From: Eubacteriales Family XIII. Incertae Sedis bacterium
Lineage (GTDB): Bacteria > Bacillota > Clostridia > Peptostreptococcales > Anaerovoracaceae
Length of the DNA stretch: 19,465 nucleotides
NCBI GenBank assembly: GCA_031290715.1
Contig: JAITNA010000030.1
Location: forward strand, 1 to 19,465
Direction of reading: 5' to 3'
The notes below the pieces were generated by a model. It was not told where the DNA came from and did no database searches. It was given only the letters and a program-made list of their open reading frames with translations. Below, piece after piece: positions 13,078-19,465 of this stretch. The translations under genes and the position numbers were made by a program. Each line of letters starts with the position of its first letter. Within the stretch, counting starts at the first letter, position 1.

Positions 13078-14364
13078 TTGTATAAGATCATTATTCAGAA
13101 ATCTGAAAATTTGCGGGGGGCGGTTGAGGTCGGCGGTTCCAAGAATGCGGTATTGCCGCTGATGGCGGCTACGCTGCTCACGGAAGAGCCTTGTATCATT
13201 TCCGGGGTACCCAATCTTAAAGATGTGGATGTAATGTGCCGTTTGCTCGGCAGCTTCGGCGCTGTTGTGGATGTGGATCAGGCGGCCGCGCAGATTCGCG
13301 TGGACGCTTCGAATATTGTATCGAGCGTCGCCCCGCCGGAATTGGTGAAGGCGATGCGCGCGTCGATTGTTTCGATGGGGCCGCTGCTTGCGCGGACGGG
13401 GAAAGCCGGCATACCGCTCCCCGGCGGCTGTGCGATCGGCGACCGCCCAATCGATTTGCACATCAAGGGATTCATCGCGCTCGGCGCGGATGTGGAGATG
13501 GTCGGGGATGAAAATGACGACGGTTTCGTCACGGCCTGTGCCGCTCGGATGCGCGGCGCCGAGATGTACCTCGATTTCGCGAGCGTCGGGGCCACGGAGA
13601 ATATTATGATGGCCGCCGCGCTTGCGGAGGGGACGACGATCATCGAAAATCCGGCGCAGGAGCCGGAGATTGTGGACCTCGCAAACTTCCTGAACAAAAT
13701 GGGCGCAAGGATTCGCGGCGCGGGTACGGACGTCATTCGCATCGAGGGCGTGTCAAGGTTGCACGGCGCGGAACACAGCGTGATCCCGGACCGCATTGAG
13801 GCGGGTACGTTCATGCTTGCGGCGGCGATCACGCGCAGCAGCGTTCTTGTAGGGAATATGCTGCCCAATCATGTGATGCCGATCACGGCAAAGCTTCGGG
13901 AATGCGGCGTCCTGATCAAGGAAGAGGGAACGGGCCTGCGTGTCGACGCGACGCGGGGCGTACTGCGTGCAACCGACATCAAGACCCTGCCTTATCCCGG
14001 CTTTCCGACGGATATTCAGCCGCAGTTCATGGCTTTCCTTACGACGGTGCCGGGCCCGAGCAATGTGATTGAAACGGTTTTTGAAAACCGCTTCATGCAT
14101 ATCGAGGAGCTCAACCGCATGAACGCGGGGATTATCGAAGCCGGGCGCCGCGCGATTTTGAAAGGCGGCGCGGCGCTGAGGGGCGCCGATGTGCGCGCAA
14201 CGGATTTGCGCGCGGGCGCGGCCCTCGTTTTGGCAGGTCTGGCCGCGGAAGGGACGACGGAAGTCACGGATGTTTTTCACATTGACCGCGGATATGACAA
14301 TCTTGTCGGCAAGTTGGCCGAGCTGGGCGCGCGGATCAAGAGGGTTCGCCGATCTGAATCGTGA
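13078..14364 (+). CDS. murA: UDP-N-acetylglucosamine 1-carboxyvinyltransferase (MurA)
   Basis: The 428-residue product catalyses the first committed step of peptidoglycan synthesis, adding enolpyruvate from PEP to UDP-GlcNAc in the cytoplasm. The GGSKNAVLPLMAATLL motif carries catalytic Lys22/Asn23, and PGGCAIGDRP has Cys118, the residue attacked by fosfomycin; the Asp of FPTDIQPQFMA is also present. Length is normal. The start codon is TTG, set by AAGGAGA six bases upstream; no ATG fits the family start. It is divergent from the AbiE pair and convergent with spoVG. Identification is certain; the murAA/murAB paralogue cannot be decided from this. Confidence 0.97.
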   Translation: MYKIIIQKSENLRGAVEVGGSKNAVLPLMAATLLTEEPCIISGVPNLKDVDVMCRLLGSFGAVVDVDQAAAQIRVDASNIVSSVAPPELVKAMRASIVSMGPLLARTGKAGIPLPGGCAIGDRPIDLHIKGFIALGADVEMVGDENDDGFVTACAARMRGAEMYLDFASVGATENIMMAAALAEGTTIIENPAQEPEIVDLANFLNKMGARIRGAGTDVIRIEGVSRLHGAEHSVIPDRIEAGTFMLAAAITRSSVLVGNMLPNHVMPITAKLRECGVLIKEEGTGLRVDATRGVLRATDIKTLPYPGFPTDIQPQFMAFLTTVPGPSNVIETVFENRFMHIEELNRMNAGIIEAGRRAILKGGAALRGADVRATDLRAGAALVLAGLAAEGTTEVTDVFHIDRGYDNLVGKLAELGARIKRVRRSES

Positions 14365-14367
14365 TAC

Positions 14368-14386
14368 TCCGGATTATTTAGCTGAT
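14368..14386 (+). repeat. Hairpin-less relative of the palindromic repeat
   Basis: TCCGGATTATTTAGCTGAT here equals the two outer ends of the element near the spoVG start (TCCGGATT at 14697-14704 and ATTTAGCTGAT at 14728-14738) with the central hairpin missing. It lies between murA and spoVG, so spoVG is bracketed by related sequences in direct orientation. Confidence 0.55.
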
Positions 14387-14396
14387 CTATGAATAG

Positions 14397-14672
14397 TCAC
14401 ACTTGATCGGGACTCTCCGTCAGGAGGCGTTCGTATTCGGAGAAGATCGCATCTTTGATACGGTTTCGCATTTCGGAAACGAGGGGGTGCGCGATGTCGC
14501 GGAAATCGCCTTCGCTGACTTTGCGGCTCGGCATGGCGATGAACAGCCCGTTTTGCCCCTCGATCACCTTGATGTCGTGGACGACGAATTCATCGTCGAA
14601 GGTGACCGAAACCACCGCCTTCATTTTGCTTGCATCGGGGATCATTCTCATCCGAACGTCTGTAATCTGCAT
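14397..14672 (-). CDS. spoVG: SpoVG, RNA/DNA-binding regulator
   Basis: The 91-residue product begins MQITDVRMRMIPDASKMKAV and has the SpoVG core with IEGQNGLFIAMPSRK. SpoVG is a small nucleic-acid-binding protein that affects sporulation, capsule, virulence and cell-wall genes in Bacillota. In Bacillus it lies just upstream of glmU-prs; here it is on the opposite strand and separated from them by murC. The spoVG ATG is preceded by a weak AAAGGCGG site. That site and the ATG occur twice, because the start region is duplicated around a palindromic repeat; the second ATG at 14672 opens the real gene. The promoter is the palindrome at 14801-14842. Confidence 0.95.
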   Translation of the reverse strand: MQITDVRMRMIPDASKMKAVVSVTFDDEFVVHDIKVIEGQNGLFIAMPSRKVSEGDFRDIAHPLVSEMRNRIKDAIFSEYERLLTESPDQV

Positions 14673-14691
14673 GGGTGTGACCGCCTTTCAA

Positions 14692-14745
14692 CTATTCCGG
14701 ATTCCCGCATTCGCGGGAATGACAGTATTTAGCTGATGTCTGCAT
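14692..14745 (-). CDS. Possible 17-codon upstream reading frame ahead of spoVG
   Basis: The outer copy of the duplicated start (ATG at 14745) opens a frame that reads MQTSAKYC, runs through the hairpin repeat and stops with TAG at 14692, 20 bases before the true spoVG ATG. It has the same ribosome site as spoVG, so it may be translated and could affect spoVG expression. The product itself is unlikely to have a function; the frame is a by-product of the duplication. Confidence 0.35.
   Translation of the reverse strand: MQTSAKYCHSRECGNPE
14699..14731 (+). repeat. Palindromic repeat, copy 2 (spoVG leader)
   Basis: GGATTCCCGCATTCGCGGGAATGACAGTATTTA-type element: an ATTCCCGC/GCGGGAAT stem with a four-base loop, followed by GACAGTATTTA. 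It shares both ends with the copy at 2452-2502, but its hairpin core is shorter. Confidence 0.7.
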
Positions 14746-14800
14746 GGGTGTGACCGCCTTTCAAAATATCGCAAAATGTCGTCTGTGAAAGTTCGATTTG

Positions 14801-14842
14801 CCGTTTTGATTATAGCACACAACTATGCTATAATCAAAACGG
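14801..14842. promoter_or_regulatory. Palindromic divergent promoter of spoVG and murC
   Basis: CCGTTTTGATTATAGCA (14801-14817) is exactly complementary to 14826-14842 around an eight-base centre. On the plus strand TTGATT (14806-14811) and TATAAT (14829-14834), 17 bp apart, drive murC. On the minus strand the same boxes, TTGATT (14837-14832) and TATAAT (14814-14809), drive spoVG. Each -35 overlaps the -10 of the other strand, and both -10 boxes are preceded by TGC. The murC transcript would begin near 14841, right at its GGAGG site. Both promoters cannot be occupied at once. Confidence 0.75.
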
Positions 14843-14850
14843 AGGCGCAA

Positions 14851-16251
14851 ATGATCGAAATACCATCACTCAATCAAGTTCATTGTGTGGGCATCGGCGG
14901 GATCGGGGTATCCGCGATTGCCGAAATTCTGATAGACAAGGGCATCCGTGTTTCGGGGTCCGATTCAAAAGAAAGCGAAATTACGGACAGGCTGATCGAA
15001 AAGGGCGCAAGGGTCTACCTCGGGCACCGCGAAAAAAACATCGGGGACGCGGACCTCGTCGTGTACTCGTCGGCCATTCCGAAAGAAAATCCGGAGATTC
15101 AGGCGGCGATTCACCGGGGGATTCCGATCGCGTCCCGGGCGGAGCTGCTCGGCGCGCTCATGCGGGACGCGGAAAACAGCATCGCCGTAGCGGGGGCGCA
15201 CGGCAAGACGACGACGACGTCCATGATTTCCCTCATTTTGAAAAACGCGGGGAAGGACCCGACGATCCTTGTCGGCGGCAACCTGAGCGAGATCGACGGC
15301 AATGTCCGGATCGGCGGCGACCGGTATTTCATCACGGAAGCCTGTGAATACATGGACAGCTTTCTTTCCCTCTCGCCCAAATACGCCATTATTCTGAATA
15401 TTGATTCCGACCACCTCGATTATTTTAAGGACATCGACCACATCGTCCGCTCCTTTGACCGCTTTGCCAATCTGGTGCCGGCCGGCGGCGCGGTGTTCGC
15501 CTTTGACGCCAATCCTTTCGTCAGCAGCATCATCAAGGATTTGGACCGGAAATGTATCACCTTCGGCTTTCATGAACAATGCGACTTCCGGGCGTCCGGC
15601 ATCAAATTCAGCCCGCAGGGCCTGCCGTCTTTCGATGTACACGCGCAGGACAGGTTCCTCTGCCGCGTGGAGCTGGCGATTCCGGGCGAGCACAACATCG
15701 CCAACTCTTTGGCAGCAATCGCTTGCTGCCTGACGATGGGCATTGAGAAGGAAGTCGTCATGCAGACGCTGAGCGCGTTCACGGGGACGCAGCGGCGCTT
15801 TGATGTTTTGGGGCATACGCAAGGCGGCGTGAAGATTGTGGACGACTATGCCCACCATCCGGCCGAGATCGCCGCGACGATCAAGGCGGCCCGCAATATG
15901 CCGCACAAGCAGATGTGGATTTTGTTTCAGCCCCACACCTATACGAGGACGCTGGCGCTTCACGACGATTTCGCGGAAGCGCTTGCGGGCGCGGACAAGA
16001 TTATCCTCACCGAGATTTACGCGGCGCGGGAGAAAAACATCCACCGTGTGACATCGAAGTCGATCGCGGCCAAGATGAAAGAGGACGACCCGCAAAAGGA
16101 GGTTTACTTCTTCGACGGCTTTGACGAAATCGCGCGCTTTGTGCTGAACAACGCGAACGAGGGGGATTTGGTGATCACCATGGGCGCCGGGGATATCTTC
16201 AAGGTCGGGGAGTTGATCCTCGAAGAGGACCGGCTGTCGTATATGAAGTGA
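14851..16251 (+). CDS. murC: UDP-N-acetylmuramate-L-alanine ligase (MurC)
   Basis: The 466-residue product adds L-alanine to UDP-MurNAc using ATP, the first amino-acid step of the peptidoglycan stem. The N-terminal Rossmann motif VGIGGIGVSAIAE (13-25) binds UDP-MurNAc, and GAHGKTTTT (115-123) is the Mur-ligase ATP loop. Later landmarks are EACEYMDSFL, GEHNIANSLAAIA, DDYAHHPAEI and FQPHTYTRT, all typical of MurC. ATG 14851 is preferred over an in-frame ATG 25 codons upstream: GGAGG sits at 14841-14845 and the promoter lies between the two. It is divergent from spoVG and is followed after ten bases by the GlmU-like gene. Confidence 0.97.
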   Translation: MIEIPSLNQVHCVGIGGIGVSAIAEILIDKGIRVSGSDSKESEITDRLIEKGARVYLGHREKNIGDADLVVYSSAIPKENPEIQAAIHRGIPIASRAELLGALMRDAENSIAVAGAHGKTTTTSMISLILKNAGKDPTILVGGNLSEIDGNVRIGGDRYFITEACEYMDSFLSLSPKYAIILNIDSDHLDYFKDIDHIVRSFDRFANLVPAGGAVFAFDANPFVSSIIKDLDRKCITFGFHEQCDFRASGIKFSPQGLPSFDVHAQDRFLCRVELAIPGEHNIANSLAAIACCLTMGIEKEVVMQTLSAFTGTQRRFDVLGHTQGGVKIVDDYAHHPAEIAATIKAARNMPHKQMWILFQPHTYTRTLALHDDFAEALAGADKIILTEIYAAREKNIHRVTSKSIAAKMKEDDPQKEVYFFDGFDEIARFVLNNANEGDLVITMGAGDIFKVGELILEEDRLSYMK

Positions 16252-16261
16252 CAGGAGGGAA

Positions 16262-17011
16262 ATGAGCGGCTTCGGGGAAACAGAAAAGAAATACGAGGAA
16301 GCAGCGCGCGCGCGCCGCGTGCGCAATCTGTCCTTTGCGGCGAAAGGTGTTCTTTTTACGGACATTGATTCGGCGTATATTGACGAGAATGTAATCATCG
16401 GCGCGGGCAGCCGTATTGGGCCCTGTGTGACGATTCGGGGGACGGCCGTGATCGGGGCCGATTGCGTGATCGGGCAAAACAGCGAGATCGAAAATTGCGT
16501 GATCGGGGACGGCGTCCGCGTGATTCAGTCCGTGCTGAAGGACAGTGCCGTCGGCAAAGGCTCGGCCATCGGGCCTTTCGCCTATCTGCGTCCGGGAAGC
16601 GCCGTCGGGGATTTTGTGAAAATCGGCGATTTTGTCGAAGTGAAGAACGCCAACATCGGCGACGGCACAAAAGTGTCCCACCTGAGCTATGTGGGCGACG
16701 CGGATTTGGGGCCGGGCGTCAACATCGGCTGCGGCGTCGTCTTTGTCAACTACGACGGCAGAGAAAAGCGCCGCTCGACCGTCGGCGGCGGCGCATTCGT
16801 CGGCTGCAATGTTAATATTATTGCCCCGGTATCGATTGGGGAAAAAGCCTATATTGCCGCGGGTACGACGGTGACGCGGGATGTGCCCGGCGGCAGTTTG
16901 TGCGTTTCCCGGGAAAAGGCGAAGATTTTCGATGGATGGGTAGAACGGCGCGGTCTGTTGGCGGGCCGTATCAAAGCCTTCGGCGAGATAGAAAAGGAGC
17001 AGCGACCATGA
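16262..17011 (+). CDS. glmU: GlmU acetyltransferase domain without the uridylyltransferase half
   Basis: The 249-residue product is a left-handed beta-helix with hexapeptide repeats, matching the C-terminal half of GlmU, which acetylates glucosamine-1-phosphate with acetyl-CoA. Arg110 (LRPG), Lys128 (VEVKNA), His140 and Tyr143 (SHLSY), Asn154 (NIGCG) and Lys169 (NYDGREKR) line up with Escherichia coli Arg333, Lys351, His363, Tyr366, Asn377 and Lys392 at a constant offset of 223. The N-terminal Rossmann domain that makes UDP-GlcNAc is absent; the protein starts at the linker helix. AGGAGGG precedes the ATG closely, so the short form is a true start and not a frameshift remnant. Upstream DNA is intact murC. 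It overlaps prs by four bases (ATGA), as in the classical glmU-prs pair. Confidence 0.9.
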   Translation: MSGFGETEKKYEEAARARRVRNLSFAAKGVLFTDIDSAYIDENVIIGAGSRIGPCVTIRGTAVIGADCVIGQNSEIENCVIGDGVRVIQSVLKDSAVGKGSAIGPFAYLRPGSAVGDFVKIGDFVEVKNANIGDGTKVSHLSYVGDADLGPGVNIGCGVVFVNYDGREKRRSTVGGGAFVGCNVNIIAPVSIGEKAYIAAGTTVTRDVPGGSLCVSREKAKIFDGWVERRGLLAGRIKAFGEIEKEQRP

Positions 17012-17970
17012 TCAAACCACTCGGAACGTACGCGGATTTCAAAGTTTTTGCGTGCAATTCAAACCCGGCCTTGGCGGAAGAAATCGCCGCGAAGATCGGA
17101 AAGCCGCTCGGCAAGGCCGAGGTTTCAACGTTCAGCGACGGGGAAATTTCCGTGAATGTCTACGAGTCCGTGCGCGGGCTTGACGTCTACATCATCCAAT
17201 CCACCTGCAATCCGGTCAACAACAATCTCATGGAGCTGCTGATCCTCATCGACGCGATGAAGCGCGCGTCGGCGGGCCGGATCAACGCGGTCATTCCGTA
17301 CTACGGCTATGCGCGGCAGGACCGGAAGGTCAAAGCGCGCGACCCGATCACGGCGAAATTGGTGGCCAATCTCATCAGCGCGGCCGGCGCGGACCGCGTG
17401 GTCACCATGGATTTGCACGCTTCTCAAATTCAGGGCTATTTTGATATCCCGGTCGATCATTTGCTCGGGATGCCGATCCTCGTGAAGTACTTCAAGAACA
17501 AGCAGATCAAGGATTTGGTGATCGTGTCCCCCGACCACGGCAGCGTGACGCGGGCGCGCAACATGGCGTTCCCGCTCGGGGTGCCGATCGCCATCGTCGA
17601 CAAGCGGCGGCAAAAGGCGAACGAAAGCGAGATCATGCATGTGATCGGCGACATCGATGGGAAAAGCTGTATCCTTGTCGACGACGTGATCGATACGGCC
17701 GGCACCATTACGAACGCGGCCAACAAGCTCAAGGATTTGGGCGCGGCGGATATCTATGCTTGCGCGACGCACGGGGTGCTGTCCGGCAAGGCGCTTCAAA
17801 ACATCGAGGACTCCGCGATCAAGGAGCTCGTGCTGCTCAACACGATCCCCCTCGACGGCGCGAAAATGTCCCAAAAGATCAAGTTCCTTTCCGTCGCGCA
17901 GCTTTTCGCGGACGCGGTGAACAATATATACAACAACTATTCCGTGAGCAAAATGTTTGATTCGCAATGA
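17008..17970 (+). CDS. prs: Ribose-phosphate pyrophosphokinase (PRPP synthetase)
   Basis: The 320-residue product makes PRPP from ribose-5-phosphate and ATP, feeding purine, pyrimidine, histidine and NAD synthesis. Landmarks are FSDGEISVNVYESVRG, the catalytic loop YYGYARQDRK, TMDLHASQIQGYF, the PRPP-binding motif CILVDDVIDTAGTI and VSPDHG. ATG 17008 overlaps the GlmU-like stop and has AAGGAG ten bases upstream; a longer in-frame start at 16900 would overlap glmU by over 100 bases and is not used. It is followed by pth after ten bases. Length and motifs are complete for class I enzymes. Confidence 0.97.
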   Translation: MIKPLGTYADFKVFACNSNPALAEEIAAKIGKPLGKAEVSTFSDGEISVNVYESVRGLDVYIIQSTCNPVNNNLMELLILIDAMKRASAGRINAVIPYYGYARQDRKVKARDPITAKLVANLISAAGADRVVTMDLHASQIQGYFDIPVDHLLGMPILVKYFKNKQIKDLVIVSPDHGSVTRARNMAFPLGVPIAIVDKRRQKANESEIMHVIGDIDGKSCILVDDVIDTAGTITNAANKLKDLGAADIYACATHGVLSGKALQNIEDSAIKELVLLNTIPLDGAKMSQKIKFLSVAQLFADAVNNIYNNYSVSKMFDSQ

Positions 17971-17980
17971 TTGATTTGCC

Positions 17981-18541
17981 ATGATTGTGATCGTAGGGCT
18001 CGGCAATCCGGGCAAACAATATGAGAATACGAAGCACAATGCCGGCTTCCTCGTGATCGACCGCCTAGCGGAGCGGCACGGTATTTCAGTGTCCAAGCTT
18101 CGGCACAAGGCGCTTTCGGGCGACGGGCTCATCGCGGGCAAAAAGGTCAAGCTCGTCAAGCCGCAGACCTTCATGAACCTCTCCGGCGAAAGCGTTCGCG
18201 ATATCCTGCATTATTACGGGATCGGCGCGGAGGGGCTGATCGTCGTCTACGACGACATTGATATCCCGGTCGGGATCTTGCGCATTCGCAAGCAGGGCAG
18301 CGCCGGGACGCACAACGGCATGAAAAACATCATCTATCTTCTTGAAAACGACCAATTCGCGCGCTTTCGTGTGGGAATCGGCGCGGACCGGGGGCGGATT
18401 CCGCTGCGCGACTATGTGCTTTCCGGCTTTGCCGCCGAGCATCTTGAGCCAATGCGCGAGGCCATCGTGCGCTGCGCCGACGCGATCGAGCTCGCGCTTG
18501 CGGACGGCATCGACAAGGCGATGCAGCGCTATAATGGCTGA
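17981..18541 (+). CDS. pth: Peptidyl-tRNA hydrolase
   Basis: The 186-residue product releases peptides from prematurely dropped peptidyl-tRNA, recycling the tRNA. The start MIVIVGLGNPG (Asn9) and the catalytic His19 in NTKHNAG are present, as are Asn66 (FMNLSG), the Asp pair 91/92 (YDDIDIP) and Asn112 (GTHNGMKN). Length is typical. The prs-pth-mfd order matches Bacillus (prs-ctc-spoVC-mfd) without ctc. No clear ribosome site is seen, so coupling to prs is likely. It overlaps the mfd start by eight bases. Confidence 0.97.
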   Translation: MIVIVGLGNPGKQYENTKHNAGFLVIDRLAERHGISVSKLRHKALSGDGLIAGKKVKLVKPQTFMNLSGESVRDILHYYGIGAEGLIVVYDDIDIPVGILRIRKQGSAGTHNGMKNIIYLLENDQFARFRVGIGADRGRIPLRDYVLSGFAAEHLEPMREAIVRCADAIELALADGIDKAMQRYNG

Positions 18542-19465
18542 AACCCTGCATTTGGCGGGGCTGACCGAGGTACAGGCCGCCCCTGTCCTGGCGCGGCTGC
18601 TTCTTGGGCGCGGCGGGGCGCACGGCGGGAACGGCGGCGCGGACGCCGGCTCCGGGCCGAGGGCGCTGATCGTGACCGCGGGGCAGGGGACGGCCCGGTC
18701 TTTCGCGAAAAACCTTTCGTTCTTCCTGAAGCGGGACGTTCTTGCGCTGCCGGAGGACGACCCTCCATTTTTGCGCTATGAAGCGAGAAGCCGCGAAACG
18801 GAAGCCGCCCGGCGGGCCGCGATGGACGCGCTGCTCTTTGAGGACGCGGCGGTCGTCGTCTGCCCGGTCAGCGCTTTGATCAAGCGGACGCTGTGCCCGG
18901 ACGCGTTTTCCGCGCTGACCCTGACGATCCGGCAGGGCGAAACGGCTGACCCGGAGGAGCTGAACAGGCGTCTTTTCGCCGCGGGCTACCAGCGGACGCC
19001 ATATACGGAAAACCCCGGGGAATTCAGCCGGCGCGGCGGGATTCTCGACGTCTTCCCGATCGGCGCCGACGCCCCCTGCCGCGTGGAATTTTTCGACACG
19101 GAGATCGAGCGTATCCGCAGATTTGACCCGGACACGCAAACGTCGACGGGCGCGGCGGACTTCGTACGTATCCCGCCCGCGGGCGGCGGGCATGACGGCG
19201 AGGGCTTTGAGCGCGCCGAGGGCGGCGGCGAGTATGGTGCGGATGCGGAGTATGGCGGCGGCTTTGCGCGCGGCGCGGAGTATGGCGGCGGCGCGGGCGG
19301 GGACGAGGACGAGGACTGCTGTTTGGCCGACTGGATCGGCGCGGCGGACTTTTTTGCCGTCGTTGACCCCGGACGCGTGGAGCAGTCGCTGGCCCTGCGC
19401 GAAACGGAAGCCGCCGCGGACTTTGCGGCCTTGCTTGAAAACGGCGAAGCATCCGCGGGCGATTG
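18534..19465 (+). CDS. mfd: Transcription-repair coupling factor Mfd, N-terminal part (partial)
   Basis: The frame runs from ATG 18534 off the end of the window (310 codons). It matches the UvrB-like N-terminal module of Mfd: YQRTPYTENPGEFSRRGGIL, then DVFPIG and CRVEFFDTEIERIRRFD (residues about 155-200). Mfd removes stalled RNA polymerase at lesions and recruits UvrA through this module. There is a Gly/Glu/Tyr-rich low-complexity stretch at about residues 215-261 (repeats around EYGGG) and a Gly-rich loop at about 28-42, both absent from Mfd proteins I know. The motor and translocase domains lie beyond the window. The start overlaps pth by eight bases; no obvious Shine-Dalgarno. Confidence 0.9.
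   Translation, partial: MAETLHLAGLTEVQAAPVLARLLLGRGGAHGGNGGADAGSGPRALIVTAGQGTARSFAKNLSFFLKRDVLALPEDDPPFLRYEARSRETEAARRAAMDALLFEDAAVVVCPVSALIKRTLCPDAFSALTLTIRQGETADPEELNRRLFAAGYQRTPYTENPGEFSRRGGILDVFPIGADAPCRVEFFDTEIERIRRFDPDTQTSTGAADFVRIPPAGGGHDGEGFERAEGGGEYGADAEYGGGFARGAEYGGGAGGDEDEDCCLADWIGAADFFAVVDPGRVEQSLALRETEAAADFAALLENGEASAGD
19215..19316 (+). repeat. Glycine-coding repeat inside mfd
   Basis: GCGGAGTATGGCGGCGGC occurs identically at 19245-19262 and 19275-19292, with another GAGTATGG at 19230. The whole stretch is GC-rich and in frame, encoding EYGGG-type repeats in the UvrB-like module. Confidence 0.8.

Larger units (their letters stand above)
14666..14764 (-). repeat. 26-bp direct repeat duplicating the spoVG start region
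   Basis: Bases 14666-14691 and 14739-14764 are identical over 26 bases. Each contains, on the minus strand, AAAGGCGG and the first codons ATG-CAG of spoVG. Between them are 47 bases with the palindromic repeat. This looks like an insertion with target duplication, or recombination, at the spoVG start. Confidence 0.88.

Noticed and set aside
14776..14850. Longer murC start at 14776
   Set aside because: The extra 25 residues run through the palindromic promoter; ATG 14851 has GGAGG and the family start.
14965..16398. A 477-codon minus-strand frame opposite murC
   Set aside because: Shadow of murC; low-quality composition and no ribosome site or motif.
17125..18174. A 349-codon minus-strand frame opposite prs and pth
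   Set aside because: Shadow of prs and pth; no independent evidence.
1..19465. CRISPR array, tRNA or rRNA genes
   Set aside because: No regularly spaced repeats, tRNA cloverleaf or rRNA sequence was recognised on either strand.

Overview
The window reads as a chromosome segment of a fairly GC-rich member of the Bacillota, most likely the class Clostridia. The reasons are a low-GC-type gene order (rpsU-phoH-ybeY-era-recO-glyS; tmk-holB-ricT; glmU-prs-pth-mfd), SpoVG, a clostridial-style AbrB with two CxxC pairs, a single-chain dimeric-type glycyl-tRNA synthetase and an LPXTG-like sorting signal. Genus cannot be fixed from the sequence alone. Nearly all of it is core housekeeping DNA with several small accessory insertions.

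Layout. 1-122 is the tail of a sortase-anchored surface protein. 209-540 is a compact type I toxin-antitoxin locus: a 25-residue hydrophobic peptide and a convergent antisense RNA that has its own near-consensus promoter and terminator. 669-2126 is a lipoprotein with fibronectin-like repeats and a transglutaminase-like domain. 2260-7739 is a translation and repair operon: rpsU, phoH, ybeY, era, recO, a UBA-DUF4342 protein and glyS. 7741-7947 is a MITE-like inverted-repeat element. 7968-10562 holds a 41-residue membrane peptide, tmk, holB and ricT. On the minus strand follow abrB, a small DUF948-like membrane protein and an AT-rich type IV AbiE toxin-antitoxin pair (11484-12919). 13078 to the end is the cell-wall and nucleotide block: murA (+), spoVG (-), murC (+), a GlmU reduced to its acetyltransferase half, prs, pth and the start of mfd.

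I did not find an unmistakable new multi-gene system. The most interesting signals are regulatory and structural. A perfect 17-bp palindrome forms a symmetric divergent promoter for spoVG and murC. A 26-bp duplication around a palindromic repeat doubles the spoVG start region and creates an upstream reading frame. A 19-bp identity links the toxin promoter and the abrB promoter. The GlmU homologue keeps every acetyltransferase residue I could align but lacks the uridylyltransferase domain. A 19-bp perfect inverted repeat straddles the ricT stop codon.
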